A stretch of 64,000 bases of DNA from positions 1,054,001 through 1,118,000 of the forward strand of contig NZ_MQMF01000001.1 in NCBI RefSeq assembly GCF_001999465.1, given 5' to 3'. The stretch comes from Fictibacillus arsenicus. GTDB taxonomy: Bacteria; Bacillota; Bacilli; Bacillales; Fictibacillaceae. Of the stretch, positions 17,083-26,669 are shown piece after piece. The notes under the pieces are model-generated. The model searched no databases. It saw nothing but the letters and a program-made list of their open reading frames with translations, and was not told where the DNA came from. Both the position numbers and the translations under genes were made by a program. Within the stretch, counting starts at the first letter, position 1, and the number at the start of each line of letters is the position of its first letter.

Positions 17083-18224
17083 CCTCTGTTTTCCGCTCCC
17101 TCCATGAAAGCTGTATAAATGCTGACATTCTGTTCTAGAATTTTATTGATTGCATATTTATTATGAACAATTTGCCTTCCAGTTTTTCCAATTCTCTCTT
17201 TCAAACTACCATTTTCAGCAAAACTTATTATTTTTGAAGCAGCATCATTCACATCGCCGCCCTTAATTAGCCAGCCTGTTTTATTATTTTGGACCAACTC
17301 TATATGACCTCTATTGTGTGTTGCAATTACAGGCAATTCACAAGCCATTGCTTCCATTATATTAACGGGTAATCCCTCACGTAAGCTAGATGCAACAGCA
17401 AGATCACACATGGGTAATATTTCATGAATATCTTTTCGATATCCTAAGAAATCAATGAAATTAAAAACACCAAGGTCTTTTGCTAATTTTTTACAGTCTT
17501 CTAATAAGGGACCAGTTCCAGCTAATAAAAGTTTTACTTGCGGAATTCTTTCCTTAACTAGGGCTAGAGAATGGATTAAAAATTGCTGATTTTTGTTTTT
17601 ATTAAATTCTGCAGCATAAAACAACAGGAAATCTTCTTTTTTGTAGCCATATACTTCTCTTTTGGATTGTTTTTTATTGATACTTATAGGTTTAAACCGT
17701 TCAGTATCAACTCCCACTCCATGTATATGTTTGATTTTCGCCGCAGAAAATTTATGATTATGAGCTAATTGATAATCCTCACTATTAATTGTTATTAAAC
17801 AGTCTGTGTAGGTTGAAAGAATTTTTTCAATTGGATAATAGATTAGCCAGTTGGTTAAAGGGGCACCTTTGCAAAAATGAAAACCATGAACAGTATAAAA
17901 AACTTTTGTTCCCATTTTTCTTGCATTTCGTGCAGCTATTCTGGTAAGCACCCCACCCATTGGAGTGTGACAATGTATAAAATCATAGTTGTTTTTATTT
18001 ATGATTGATTTAAGAGATTGATAGGCTTTAAAATTCTTTTCGTGAAATGGGGAACGCTGAATCGGGATACTAAACTTTTGGTCAACGAATGGAAGAGTTA
18101 TCGACCCTGCAGCTGCAACATGAACTTCCCATCCTTGTTCTTTAAACCATCTTAATACTGGTAGATGAAACGCTTTAAAATGGGAATCTACTGTTGCACA
18201 AAACAGAACTTTTTTCATCTTCAT
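17067..18224 (-). CDS. Glycosyltransferase family 4 protein (EpsD-like)
   Basis: A 385-residue GT-B enzyme beginning KVLFCATVDSHFKAFHLPVLRWFKEQGWEV-like, with YDFIHCHTPMGGVLTRIAAR and SSLREGLPVNIMEAMACELPVIA, all typical of EpsD. It probably adds the second sugar to the lipid-linked carrier. It follows galU after a terminator hairpin. Confidence 0.88.
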   Translation of the reverse strand: MKMKKVLFCATVDSHFKAFHLPVLRWFKEQGWEVHVAAAGSITLPFVDQKFSIPIQRSPFHEKNFKAYQSLKSIINKNNYDFIHCHTPMGGVLTRIAARNARKMGTKVFYTVHGFHFCKGAPLTNWLIYYPIEKILSTYTDCLITINSEDYQLAHNHKFSAAKIKHIHGVGVDTERFKPISINKKQSKREVYGYKKEDFLLFYAAEFNKNKNQQFLIHSLALVKERIPQVKLLLAGTGPLLEDCKKLAKDLGVFNFIDFLGYRKDIHEILPMCDLAVASSLREGLPVNIMEAMACELPVIATHNRGHIELVQNNKTGWLIKGGDVNDAASKIISFAENGSLKERIGKTGRQIVHNKYAINKILEQNVSIYTAFMEGAENRGWAVP

Positions 18225-18245
18225 CCCAATCCTTTGATATTAAAT

Positions 18246-18280
18246 AAAAAAGCAGGTGAATATGATCACCTGCTTTTTTA
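18246..18280 (-). terminator. Internal intrinsic terminator downstream of galU
   Basis: AGCAGGTGA pairs with TCACCTGCT and is flanked by A and T runs on both sides, so it can act in either direction. It separates galU from the EpsD-like gene. Confidence 0.82.
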
Positions 18281-18281
18281 T

Positions 18282-19166
18282 CTATTTTATTTTGGCATGC
18301 TTTTTATCTAGAATTTGTGAGAAATAATCCAATAGATCATTCCTTAATTCATCACGTTGAAGAGCAAAATCTATCGTTGTTTGAATAAAACCAAGCTTTT
18401 CGCCCACATCATATCTGGTTCCATCAAAGTCGTATGCATAAACGGCTTCAAACCGGTTAAGCTCAGCAATTGCATCCGTTAATTGAATTTCTCCACCTGC
18501 ACCCGGCTTCTGGTTTTCTAACATATCAAAAATTCCTGGATTTAATATGTATCTACCCATTATGGCAATATTGGAAGGTGCATCAATTTGTTTAGGTTTT
18601 TCAATTAAATGACTGACCGAGTACAAGCGATCCGTTAAACTTTGACCATCGATAATACCATATCTAGAAACTTGGTTTTCAGGCACTTGTTGTACGCCGA
18701 TTATGGAAGAACGATACCTGTCATATTGTGCTATCATTTGAGCTAAACAAGGCTTTTGAGCCTTTACGATATCATCACCTAGTAGAACAGCAAATGGTTC
18801 ATTACCGATAAATTTACGTGCACACCAAATTGCGTGCCCTAATCCTCTTGGTTCTTTTTGTCTAATATAATGAATATCAACTAGTTTAGAAGCTTTCTGT
18901 ACTTCCTCCAATAATTCCAGCTTCCCTTTTTCTAGTAAATTTTGTTCTAGTTCAATTGAATGATCAAAATGATCTTCAATCGCTCTTTTCCCTTTACCAG
19001 TTACGATAATAATATCTTCAATACCAGATTGAACGGCTTCTTCCACTATATATTGAATGGTTGGTTTATCGACGATCGGTAGCATTTCCTTTGGCATTGC
19101 CTTTGTAGCTGGCAAAAATCTTGTTCCAAGACCTGCAGCTGGAATTATTGCTTTTTTAACTCTCAT
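18282..19166 (-). CDS. galU: UTP-glucose-1-phosphate uridylyltransferase
   Basis: A 294-residue enzyme with [26 protein letters not shown] at the N-terminus, the nucleotidyltransferase motif, and VLLGDDIV for metal binding. It makes UDP-glucose from UTP and glucose-1-phosphate, feeding GalE and the glycosyltransferases (GtaB in Bacillus). Presence inside the eps operon gives dedicated precursor supply. Confidence 0.93.
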   Translation of the reverse strand: MRVKKAIIPAAGLGTRFLPATKAMPKEMLPIVDKPTIQYIVEEAVQSGIEDIIIVTGKGKRAIEDHFDHSIELEQNLLEKGKLELLEEVQKASKLVDIHYIRQKEPRGLGHAIWCARKFIGNEPFAVLLGDDIVKAQKPCLAQMIAQYDRYRSSIIGVQQVPENQVSRYGIIDGQSLTDRLYSVSHLIEKPKQIDAPSNIAIMGRYILNPGIFDMLENQKPGAGGEIQLTDAIAELNRFEAVYAYDFDGTRYDVGEKLGFIQTTIDFALQRDELRNDLLDYFSQILDKKHAKIK

Positions 19167-19183
19167 CTCTCTAGGGCTCCTTT

Positions 19184-21010
19184 TTAACCAGATAATGTCA
19201 TCAACGATTCAGAAACTCCTCGTTTATTAGCCAATATTAAAAGCTTTTTTCGAATTTCATCTTTGTCCATTTCTTGTATCGAGTCTAATAATTGCTGTAT
19301 TTCTTCTATATATATGTTAGAAGTTTTACCAATATATATTTTGGGGTAGATTTGTGTCTCATGTATTTCTGATTTCTCTAATAATTCTTCATATAGCTTT
19401 TCACCTGGTCGGATACCTGAAAATTCTATACCGATTTCTTCAATTGAATAACCTGATAATGTAATAAGGTTTGTGGCTAGATCTACAATTTTTACTGGTT
19501 CCCCCATATCTAAAACAAAGATCTCTCCACCTTTTGCTAATGCTCCTGCTTGTATTACGAGGCGAGAAGCTTCTGGAATCGTCATAAAATAACGAACCAT
19601 ATCAGGATGGGTAACCGTTACAGGTCCACCCTTTTCGATTTGAGTCTTAAAATGTGGAATTACGCTCCCCCTGCTGCCTAATACATTACCAAAACGAACT
19701 GCTACAAATTTCGTATCACTTTTATTATTTAAATCCTGGATGATCATTTCAGCTAACCTTTTTGTCGCCCCCATCACACTCGTTGGGTTTACCGCTTTAT
19801 CCGATGAGATCATGACAAACGTTTTGACACCACTCCAACTTGCAGCAGTAGCTGCATTTAAAGTGCCAATTATGTTATTTTTGACTGCTTCTTCAGGATT
19901 TCGTTCCATTAACGGTACATGCTTATGTGCTGCTGCATGATAAACCACGTCAGGCTGATATGTACTCATCACATCCATCATTTTTTTAGCATCCTGCAAT
20001 TCTGCTATTTCAGTAATAAACTGTATAGTGCTATCTTTAAAAAGTTCTTTTAAATTCATTTCTATAGAATAAATACTGTTTTCACCGTGCCCTAAAAGGA
20101 TTAATTGTTTTGGGCTAAACTTTGAAATCTGCCTGCATATCTCTGATCCTATTGAACCACCTGCACCTGTGACCAACACCGTTTTGTCAAAAATATTATC
20201 TGATATAATTTCTAAATCTAATTCCACAGGTTCTCTTCCAAGGAGATCCTCCACACGAACATCCCTAAACTGATTTACAGATACTTTTCCAGTGACTAAG
20301 TCCTCAAGCATTGGCAGGATTTTTGTTTTCGCCTTTGTTTTGGCACATTCTTGGAATATCGTATTCAATTCCTTTCTTCTTAAGGAAGGAATAGCGATCA
20401 CAATGTTTTCAATTTTTAACTCGCTAACAATATTTTCAATTTGTCTTACCCCATCTAGAACAGGGATACCAAGTATATCAAGCTGATGTTTTTTTATGTC
20501 GTCATCAATAAATCCAACTGGAAACAAATCAGATTCTTTATTTTTTAACAATTGTCTAGCTACCATCGTTCCTGCTGATCCTGCACCAATAATTAAAGTT
20601 CTTTTTCTGTGATCCATTTTTTTATTTTGTGAATCTCGATAAAGCCGCCAACAAAAGCGTGATCCTCCAATAAGAAGCATATGCAGCAACCATGTAACTA
20701 GTAATAAACGAAATTGCGTTTCTTTTAGTACAAACTGTTGAAAAATGCCTGTTATGATTATGGAGCAAGTTACTACATTCAGAATAATGATCAGTTCCCC
20801 AACGCTTGCGTACTCCCACACTTTTTTGTATAAATTTAATCGCAGAGCAAAAAAGTGATGACTAACTATAAGTGTCATCGCACTTAAAGATATACTTGAT
20901 GTAATGACATGCAAATCTGCACTTACCAAGAACAGACTAAAGTATACTGCAGTCACAACAATACATGAATCAATAAATAAAAATAATGACATCCTTTGTC
21001 TATATGTCAT
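19184..21010 (-). CDS. UDP-sugar 4,6-dehydratase (EpsC/CapD family)
   Basis: A 608-residue membrane enzyme. About four N-terminal helices are followed by a CoA-binding-like domain ([17 protein letters not shown]) and a second Rossmann domain ([17 protein letters not shown]). The dehydratase signature is [20 protein letters not shown]. It likely converts UDP-N-acetylglucosamine to the 4-keto-6-deoxy sugar used by the aminotransferase at 1614. The EAR RNA lies in its 5' leader, as in Bacillus subtilis epsC. The start has GGGGGAG upstream. Confidence 0.92.
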   Translation of the reverse strand: MTYRQRMSLFLFIDSCIVVTAVYFSLFLVSADLHVITSSISLSAMTLIVSHHFFALRLNLYKKVWEYASVGELIIILNVVTCSIIITGIFQQFVLKETQFRLLLVTWLLHMLLIGGSRFCWRLYRDSQNKKMDHRKRTLIIGAGSAGTMVARQLLKNKESDLFPVGFIDDDIKKHQLDILGIPVLDGVRQIENIVSELKIENIVIAIPSLRRKELNTIFQECAKTKAKTKILPMLEDLVTGKVSVNQFRDVRVEDLLGREPVELDLEIISDNIFDKTVLVTGAGGSIGSEICRQISKFSPKQLILLGHGENSIYSIEMNLKELFKDSTIQFITEIAELQDAKKMMDVMSTYQPDVVYHAAAHKHVPLMERNPEEAVKNNIIGTLNAATAASWSGVKTFVMISSDKAVNPTSVMGATKRLAEMIIQDLNNKSDTKFVAVRFGNVLGSRGSVIPHFKTQIEKGGPVTVTHPDMVRYFMTIPEASRLVIQAGALAKGGEIFVLDMGEPVKIVDLATNLITLSGYSIEEIGIEFSGIRPGEKLYEELLEKSEIHETQIYPKIYIGKTSNIYIEEIQQLLDSIQEMDKDEIRKKLLILANKRGVSESLMTLSG

Positions 21011-21114
21011 CTTTCTCCCCCTTTCCTTTTGTTATTGTGACTTTTTTTGTTAAAGTGTTTAAAGATACACTCTCGTTTATATAAGTGTGCATCTTTAAAA
21101 ACTTTAAATAATAA

Positions 21115-21240
21115 TGGGCATTCAACCCGCCCTCACATCACACTACCGACGACTGGCGTCTAAGGTATCACTACCCACAGCATGATCGAGTGCCTGCATT
21201 GCTATCGGTAAGCAGACATCACCGGACATATTCTTTTTAC
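21115..21240 (-). ncRNA. EAR (eps-associated RNA) antitermination element
   Basis: Between the EpsB-like and EpsC-like genes lies a GC-rich, structured block unlike the AT-rich surroundings. Its transcript contains GTCCGGTGATGTCTGCTTACC, ATGCAGGCA, GGTAGTGTGATGTGAGGGC and a terminal GGGCGGGTTGAATGCCC helix. The place in the operon is exactly that of the EAR of Bacillus subtilis, known to promote read-through of terminators in eps. Recognition is from memory of the conserved motifs; a covariance search would settle it. Confidence 0.8.
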
Positions 21241-21249
21241 ATTACTATT

Positions 21250-21265
21250 GTTCTAAATAAAGAAC
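21250..21265 (-). promoter_or_regulatory. SinR-like operator palindrome between epsB-like gene and EAR
   Basis: Transcribed strand GTTCTTTATTTAGAAC: a SinR half-site GTTCTTT with an inverted GTTCT partner. It lies 6 bases past the epsB-like stop, so it may act as a secondary repressor site. Confidence 0.5.
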
Positions 21266-21271
21266 AAATCG

Positions 21272-21967
21272 TTAAAAAAAATATTCTTCTAGAAAGGAAT
21301 TATTTTTTTCATTTAAAACGACTCCAATGATAGTGGCTTTAGCAACTTCTAGAGCTTTTTGGGTTTTAGCGATTTCTTCAATCTTCGTAACAAACCTGTT
21401 TGTAATTAATATCACACCGTCACTTTTACTCGCAAGAAATCTTGCTTCAGCCGCTTCAAGTACAGAAGGGGCATCTATTAATACCGTGTCATAACTTGTT
21501 GAAATCCTATTCAACAGTTCGGTCATCTTATTCGTTCCCAGCTCTTCTAATGCACTTGTACGTGTATCACCACTCGTCAAAACTTCTAAACCAATGATAT
21601 ATGTTTGTTGAACTACATTTTCATAAGAATAATCGCCTTTCAAAACATCTATAAGACCCGTTCTATTTTGAAGTTTTAAAATCGTATGAAGGGAAGGATT
21701 TCTAAAGTTTGCGTCAATAATCAATACTCTCTCATTTCCTTTTACCATCGATATAGCAAGATTAATAAGGGTAGTCGTTTTACCTGCCCCTTTCTTCGGA
21801 GAAGTAACCAGTAATATTTTCTTACCGCTTTTTTTTGTTAAAAAGTATAAATTGGTACGTGTACTCCGATATTGCTCCGCTATACTGGAGTAAGGGTTAG
21901 TATATGATAGTAAGCATCTCATTTTGGCTGCTACAGGGTTTTTTTTATTGAATCCCAACTGTTTCAC
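21272..21967 (-). CDS. Tyrosine-protein kinase, EpsB/CapB-like
   Basis: A 231-residue BY-kinase. Walker A is SPKKGAGKTT (residues 56-65), Walker A' is VLIIDANFRNPSLH, and Walker B is TVLIDAPS. The C-terminus ends EEYFF with only one tyrosine, so the usual tyrosine cluster is much reduced. It pairs with the membrane activator encoded upstream, with a 23-base overlap, to control chain length and export. Confidence 0.9.
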   Translation of the reverse strand: MKQLGFNKKNPVAAKMRCLLSYTNPYSSIAEQYRSTRTNLYFLTKKSGKKILLVTSPKKGAGKTTTLINLAISMVKGNERVLIIDANFRNPSLHTILKLQNRTGLIDVLKGDYSYENVVQQTYIIGLEVLTSGDTRTSALEELGTNKMTELLNRISTSYDTVLIDAPSVLEAAEARFLASKSDGVILITNRFVTKIEEIAKTQKALEVAKATIIGVVLNEKNNSFLEEYFF

Positions 21968-22682
21968 CCCTAACTTTTACATCTTCATGAATGTTATCAT
22001 CTTTCTTTAGGTTTTTCTTTGTTATTTTTGAAATGTTTCCAATTACCGGCAACCCAATCAAATCCTCTATTTCTTCATCATTTTTTACTGTTTCATCTAA
22101 AGAATTTAAGAAGAACACTAAACCTATACCCAACCCAAAACCTATTAAAATAGATATTATTAGAAAACGTATATCATTGTCATTGATAGGATTGGGATTT
22201 TCTTTTGCTTCTTTAAGTAATTTTACATGCTTAAAATTTAAAATTTTTTCAATTTCCTCCTGAAATACCTTTGCCGTTTTGTTAGCTATCAAAGCTGCTA
22301 TTTGTGGATTACGGTCTACTGCCGATAATAATACTACCTGGGAATTGCCGATTATATTTACTGATATTTGTGATGCAAGACCCTCAGGTGATGTTCTTAT
22401 ACCTGTTTCACGAATAACCTTTTCCATAATTACAGGGTCTTCCATCATCACCACTAAAGTTTTCATCTCTTCAGCAGTGGCAGCTATTAACACACGAGTT
22501 GATGACTGATATAAATAAGTGGTTGTATATTTATTGTATAGAACACCTAATATCGTTATTACTATAGTTGTTAAAATAATAATCCCTATTCTCCTCTTTA
22601 GAATTTTAAATATTTCTTTTAAATCGATTTCTTTTACTGTTGTTTTTTTCAGATTAAAATTTTTTCTGTTTTGATCCGTCAT
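21945..22682 (-). CDS. Chain-length regulator / kinase activator, EpsA/CapA-like
   Basis: A 245-residue Wzz-domain protein with two membrane helices (IGIIILTTIVITILGVLY near residue 35 and IRFLIISILIGFGLGIGLVFFL near 175). The external loop is short, as in the Gram-positive CapA type. The ATG at 22682 is chosen since AAGGTGG lies 5 bases upstream. It is the first gene of the eps operon, with two SinR-like palindromes 44 and 147 bases upstream. Confidence 0.9.
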   Translation of the reverse strand: MTDQNRKNFNLKKTTVKEIDLKEIFKILKRRIGIIILTTIVITILGVLYNKYTTTYLYQSSTRVLIAATAEEMKTLVVMMEDPVIMEKVIRETGIRTSPEGLASQISVNIIGNSQVVLLSAVDRNPQIAALIANKTAKVFQEEIEKILNFKHVKLLKEAKENPNPINDNDIRFLIISILIGFGLGIGLVFFLNSLDETVKNDEEIEDLIGLPVIGNISKITKKNLKKDDNIHEDVKVRGETVGIQ

Positions 22683-22725
22683 AAAAACCACCTTATTTTA
22701 TATGACTTATCTTAATTACCGGTTT

Positions 22726-22741
22726 GTTCTTAATAAAGAAC
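22726..22741 (-). promoter_or_regulatory. SinR-like operator palindrome, proximal site of eps promoter
   Basis: GTTCTTTATTAAGAAC on the transcribed strand, extended to TTTGTTCT...AGAACAAA. It lies 44 bases upstream of the first eps gene. Confidence 0.65.
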
Positions 22742-22828
22742 AAATTGAGCAAAAAAATATAAAAGTTATAAAAAACTCTTTTTATCGACAAAATTTTGTA
22801 TTTAACTATCTTAATTACTCCAAGTATA

Positions 22829-22844
22829 GTTCTATATAAAGAAC
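22829..22844 (-). promoter_or_regulatory. SinR-like operator palindrome, distal site of eps promoter
   Basis: GTTCTTTATATAGAAC on the transcribed strand. Two sites about 103 bp apart in one promoter region fit cooperative repression, as known for SinR at epsA. Confidence 0.62.
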
Positions 22845-22877
22845 AAGTCAACTCTATTTTTTGCATATTTTTAATTT

Positions 22878-24671
22878 TTATTTACTATGAGGTACCATTT
22901 GTTTTTCAAGTAAATAACTAAATGTTTTTTGTTTTTCATTGGCAAGTATTTTAAAGTTACCATTTTGAATAACCTTACCTTCTTTTAAAACAAATATTTG
23001 ATCTGCATTTCGAATCGTTGATAAACGATGGGCGATTACTATAATAGTCAACTTCCCCTTTAGCTTTTCCAAAGCTTCTTGTATTTTCCCTTCATTTTCA
23101 GAATCTAAGGAACTTGTTGCTTCATCTAATATTAAAATAGAAGGCTTTTTCAAAATAGCCCTCGCTAATACTAATCGCTGCCGTTCCCCTCCAGAGAGTC
23201 GTACTCCACGATCACCAATGAAAGTATTGAGGCCTTGTGGTAGCTTTTTCACAAAATCTGCAGCTGAGAAATTTAATGCCTCCCATAGGTCATCTTCTGT
23301 AGCATTCGGATTTACCATTAATAGATTATCTTTAATACTTCCATTAAATAAAAAAGGTTCTTGAGGAACGTAGCCTATTTTTGATCTTAAAGAAAGCAAA
23401 TTTTCTTGTGAGATTGGTAATCCATCTATTATAATCTCTCCTCTTTCTGGTTGCAGAAGACCCATCAAAATATCAATCAAAGTACTCTTTCCTGCACCTG
23501 ACATCCCGACTATTGCTGTCATTTCTTTAACTTTTATTTGCAAATTGATATTATTAAGCACACATTTTGATTTGTTAGCATATTTGAAGTAAACATTTTT
23601 ACATTCAATTTCATGTTGGATATTAATCGATTTTTCATGAATCTCTTTGCTGATATCTGGTAATTCTTTTGCCTCTTTACTGACTCTTTGTAAATTCAAA
23701 AGAGAATTCATTGCTGGAATATTTATGGCAAGTTGTTGTAGATTATTTTGAATCGCAATAAGTTTTGGCCACAGCCTTGAGAAAATAATAATAATTAATA
23801 TCAGATTTCCAGGTTGTGCTTTAAACAACACAATGGATAAAAAAATTAATAGTCCAATTAAAATGGCTGAAATTGTTTTATATAAAAGTTGGGAGTTGTT
23901 CATTACTTTACTGAATTCCATCTGCTCTTGTTCAAAGCTTTTGCACCAATCTTTCAACCATACATAACTTGTTGACTCTAAATTATTACTTTTTATATCC
24001 TTTATTCCATTAAAATTATCTGTTAAACCGCCAATATATTGCTTAGCTATTTCAGATTTTTGAATTCCAATAATATTAGAGATTTTTAATGAATGTTTAG
24101 AGAAGAATCCTAGAATACAACCTGCAAATAGTACAAATAAAGTGATTTTTACTGAAAGCCAAAAAGCTATGATCAATTGAACAAATATAAATATTAGAGA
24201 TAGTAAGAGCTGAAAAAGGAGGTTAGTACCACTAGCAACACGATTAAGATCCTCAGTAAGAGCATTAATAAAGTCGGATTTTCTTCTTCTCATAAAGAAT
24301 AACCAATTCGCTTCTAATAAACCTTTATACGTTGTTAATCTAATGTGATTAACAAAACCAACAAGTATTTTCACATTTCTTAAAGTAAGATTCCGCTTTA
24401 ACATGGAGTGTCCTATAACTAATAAGATATAAGTTCCTAAGATTATAATTAATTCAAGCTTCTCCGGAAGAGTTTTAAAGACCGTATACACATTAAAAAG
24501 AGCAGATGATTCTGTAATATTTATCAGATTACTCATATGAAGCATAGGGAGAAGAAGTAACATACCGATTCCTTCTAAAAGACTAACCAATACCATTCCC
24601 AAAAGGTTAATATAAATTACTTTTCCCGTAAATTGATAGAGCTGTTTTACAAAAAATAAGAGGCTGCTCAT
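22878..24671 (-). CDS. Lasso peptide ABC exporter (D protein)
   Basis: A 597-residue half-transporter: six N-terminal membrane helices followed by an ATPase domain with Walker A GMSGAGKST, Q-loop region GYVPQEPFLFNG, signature LSGGERQRLVLARAIL and Walker B ILILDEATSSLD. No N-terminal peptidase domain, as expected because leader removal is done by the B proteins. It overlaps the nucleotidyltransferase gene by 4 bases and would export the mature lasso peptide and give self-protection. Confidence 0.88.
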   Translation of the reverse strand: MSSLLFFVKQLYQFTGKVIYINLLGMVLVSLLEGIGMLLLLPMLHMSNLINITESSALFNVYTVFKTLPEKLELIIILGTYILLVIGHSMLKRNLTLRNVKILVGFVNHIRLTTYKGLLEANWLFFMRRRKSDFINALTEDLNRVASGTNLLFQLLLSLIFIFVQLIIAFWLSVKITLFVLFAGCILGFFSKHSLKISNIIGIQKSEIAKQYIGGLTDNFNGIKDIKSNNLESTSYVWLKDWCKSFEQEQMEFSKVMNNSQLLYKTISAILIGLLIFLSIVLFKAQPGNLILIIIIFSRLWPKLIAIQNNLQQLAINIPAMNSLLNLQRVSKEAKELPDISKEIHEKSINIQHEIECKNVYFKYANKSKCVLNNINLQIKVKEMTAIVGMSGAGKSTLIDILMGLLQPERGEIIIDGLPISQENLLSLRSKIGYVPQEPFLFNGSIKDNLLMVNPNATEDDLWEALNFSAADFVKKLPQGLNTFIGDRGVRLSGGERQRLVLARAILKKPSILILDEATSSLDSENEGKIQEALEKLKGKLTIIVIAHRLSTIRNADQIFVLKEGKVIQNGNFKILANEKQKTFSYLLEKQMVPHSK

Positions 24672-25876
24672 TTTGATATCCCCCTATTTAAAGATTGAGC
24701 ACGTAATCTCATTTTGCTCCACAACCATATAATCGGTCTTAGGGGAAAATATAAAAAATGCAGACGTTTAGGTAATGGTAATATATCTTGATCTTCTGGA
24801 TATGGGAAAAAGAAACTCATAATAAATAAAAGCTTTTGTAACGGTGTTTTTAATTGAAACAAATAGCTTTCATGATAACTAGAAATGCTTTCAGGTACAG
24901 GATAAGTATGTAAATTTACTTTATTCTCTAAATAAAAAAGGGTACTTTTTGCTAATTTTATTGAGCGTTTATTATCGTTTAGTTCCTTAAGATCGTTTTT
25001 CACATGAACATCAAAAACTTCAAAAGTTAAGCGGATGGATTGACCTAATACACGTGTATACTGATGTTTATTTGCTAGAACCTTTAGCTTTATAAAATCA
25101 AATTCATCTTTTTTCATTATCTGATAAATATCGAGTAGCCATCTTAACCTTGACCATCCGTGTCTCGTTCCATGAGAAGCTAAAAATAAGAAAAGATCCT
25201 CATTACCTAGTAAATATAGAGGAGAAGAAGTTAATTTACTTAATTTTTTTCTTGACCATAATTCATTGAATGAAGGTTCACTTGCTGGTCCAGGATTTAA
25301 ACGCCAGTGAATTTCAAGTTTAACTTCTTTAACAGGATGAAAATAAGTAACATGATGGTGTCGCCACTTCCAATCATTTAAGACACTGCGAATATAATCA
25401 TTTTTTAAATAACCCTCATTTTGTAACAGCTGTTCTACTTCACATAATTTTTCTATGGGTATCAAGATATCAAGATCGCTTGACGTTCTTAGCGAGATAT
25501 CCCCATACAATTCTTTTGCAAGTGCAGGACCTTTTAATAGTAAAAATTTAATCTCTTGTTCTTTCATTTTTTTATTTACATTGTCCATCTCAGCTGATAG
25601 CTGTAACATTTTAAAAATATTAATCTTATAAAATTCGGCTAATTTTTGTACTACAAAATCAGGGATAAACGTTTTATGTGCAAGATTTAATTTTTTATAG
25701 ATAGTACAGAATGTTCTGTGGTGGATAGTTAATGCCACGAATTCATTCCAATCAATATTAGTAAACCATTTATCATCAATTTGATTGATTTCTTCATTAT
25801 TTAACTTTAGAATTTCCAACTGCAATTTCAATTCCTTAGAGATATTAGTTAAATCTAGCATTTTTAAACTTTCCAT
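24668..25876 (-). CDS. Nucleotidyltransferase-family protein of lasso cluster (PsmN-like)
   Basis: About 402 residues from the ATG at 25876, chosen because AAGGGGC lies upstream and it starts 10 bases after the B2 stop. Residues 115-120 (KGPALA) and 133-139 (SDLDILI) carry the DxD-type core of the uncharacterised nucleotidyltransferase family. A homologue in the pseudomycoidin cluster (PsmN) is reported to decorate the phosphorylated C-terminal serine of the peptide with hexose. The same role here is an inference from cluster position. Confidence 0.75.
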   Translation of the reverse strand: MESLKMLDLTNISKELKLQLEILKLNNEEINQIDDKWFTNIDWNEFVALTIHHRTFCTIYKKLNLAHKTFIPDFVVQKLAEFYKINIFKMLQLSAEMDNVNKKMKEQEIKFLLLKGPALAKELYGDISLRTSSDLDILIPIEKLCEVEQLLQNEGYLKNDYIRSVLNDWKWRHHHVTYFHPVKEVKLEIHWRLNPGPASEPSFNELWSRKKLSKLTSSPLYLLGNEDLFLFLASHGTRHGWSRLRWLLDIYQIMKKDEFDFIKLKVLANKHQYTRVLGQSIRLTFEVFDVHVKNDLKELNDNKRSIKLAKSTLFYLENKVNLHTYPVPESISSYHESYLFQLKTPLQKLLFIMSFFFPYPEDQDILPLPKRLHFLYFPLRPIIWLWSKMRLRAQSLNRGISK

Positions 25877-25886
25877 ATTATGCCCC

Positions 25887-26342
25887 TTATCGTTGAACAT
25901 TCTTTGCAAATTTACCAACCACAGTAAATCTATGCTTTTCTTCTTCACCAGATATATAATAAGAACCACTTCTTAACCAAGCATGTGCACACATTTTACC
26001 AGATTCATCCTTACCAGTTCCGAAATATATAGTGCAGTCAATTTGACGCTTTTTTAACATTCTCATTCCAGCTATGGCTTTTACCATACACTGACTCTCC
26101 CAAAATGTATGACGACTCATAATATGAATGGCTTCAGATATTCTTTTTAATATTTTTTCATCTGAACTTTTTGTTATAAAAGGTGTCTCTTCCATGTAAT
26201 CACCAAAATAATTAGATGTTTTAGCTAAAGGCAGGAATTTAAATATTCGAGCAAAACATAATTCAAAGTACGCTTCAATCATTAATACTCTCATTTCATG
26301 ATTTAATGAATTAAATATCCGTAAAAAATGGATTAACCTCAT
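25887..26342 (-). CDS. Lasso peptide leader protease (B2 protein)
   Basis: A 151-residue transglutaminase-like protein. The catalytic cysteine is Cys85 in SQCMVKAIAGMRML and the histidine is His120 in CAHAWLRSG, the standard lasso B2 pattern. It cleaves the leader from the precursor once presented by the B1 protein. 25 bases separate it from B1. Full length for a stand-alone B2. Confidence 0.9.
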   Translation of the reverse strand: MRLIHFLRIFNSLNHEMRVLMIEAYFELCFARIFKFLPLAKTSNYFGDYMEETPFITKSSDEKILKRISEAIHIMSRHTFWESQCMVKAIAGMRMLKKRQIDCTIYFGTGKDESGKMCAHAWLRSGSYYISGEEEKHRFTVVGKFAKNVQR

Positions 26343-26366
26343 CTTTTCACACCTAGTTTGATAGTC

Positions 26367-26657
26367 TTATAAAAACGTAATTAATTTTTCTTTATATAAT
26401 GACTCAAGAAATGAAATGACCTGTTTTTCACATTCTATTTTTTCAATATCATATTCTTTAACTAAACCTTTAATGAGATCATCAAAAGTAATCGGGTCTG
26501 CTATCTTGTTCCATATTAATCCTCCAATTGTTCCTAAGTTATAATACTTTCCGTTCTGTATGCTCATCATAACGGTCTCCCCATCCATATCACTCACAAT
26601 ACTTTCTTGATTTTGCTGTATTAAGGATAGGTTTGAAATGTTTTTAACTTTTAACAT
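26367..26657 (-). CDS. Lasso peptide leader-binding protein (B1, PqqD-like)
   Basis: A 96-residue PqqD-type recognition element. IVSDMDGETVMMSIQNGKYYNLGTIGGLIWNKIADPITFDDLI is the winged-helix fold that holds the leader peptide. Separate B1 and B2 genes are typical of Firmicutes lasso clusters. It lies 12 bases after the kinase gene. Confidence 0.9.
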   Translation of the reverse strand: MLKVKNISNLSLIQQNQESIVSDMDGETVMMSIQNGKYYNLGTIGGLIWNKIADPITFDDLIKGLVKEYDIEKIECEKQVISFLESLYKEKLITFL

Positions 26658-26669
26658 GTGTAATCCTCC

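Noticed and set aside
21018-21100. Hairpin AAAGATGCACACT/AGAGTGTATCTTT before the EpsC-like gene as a terminator
   Set aside because: No U run follows on the minus strand; more likely part of the leader after the EAR.
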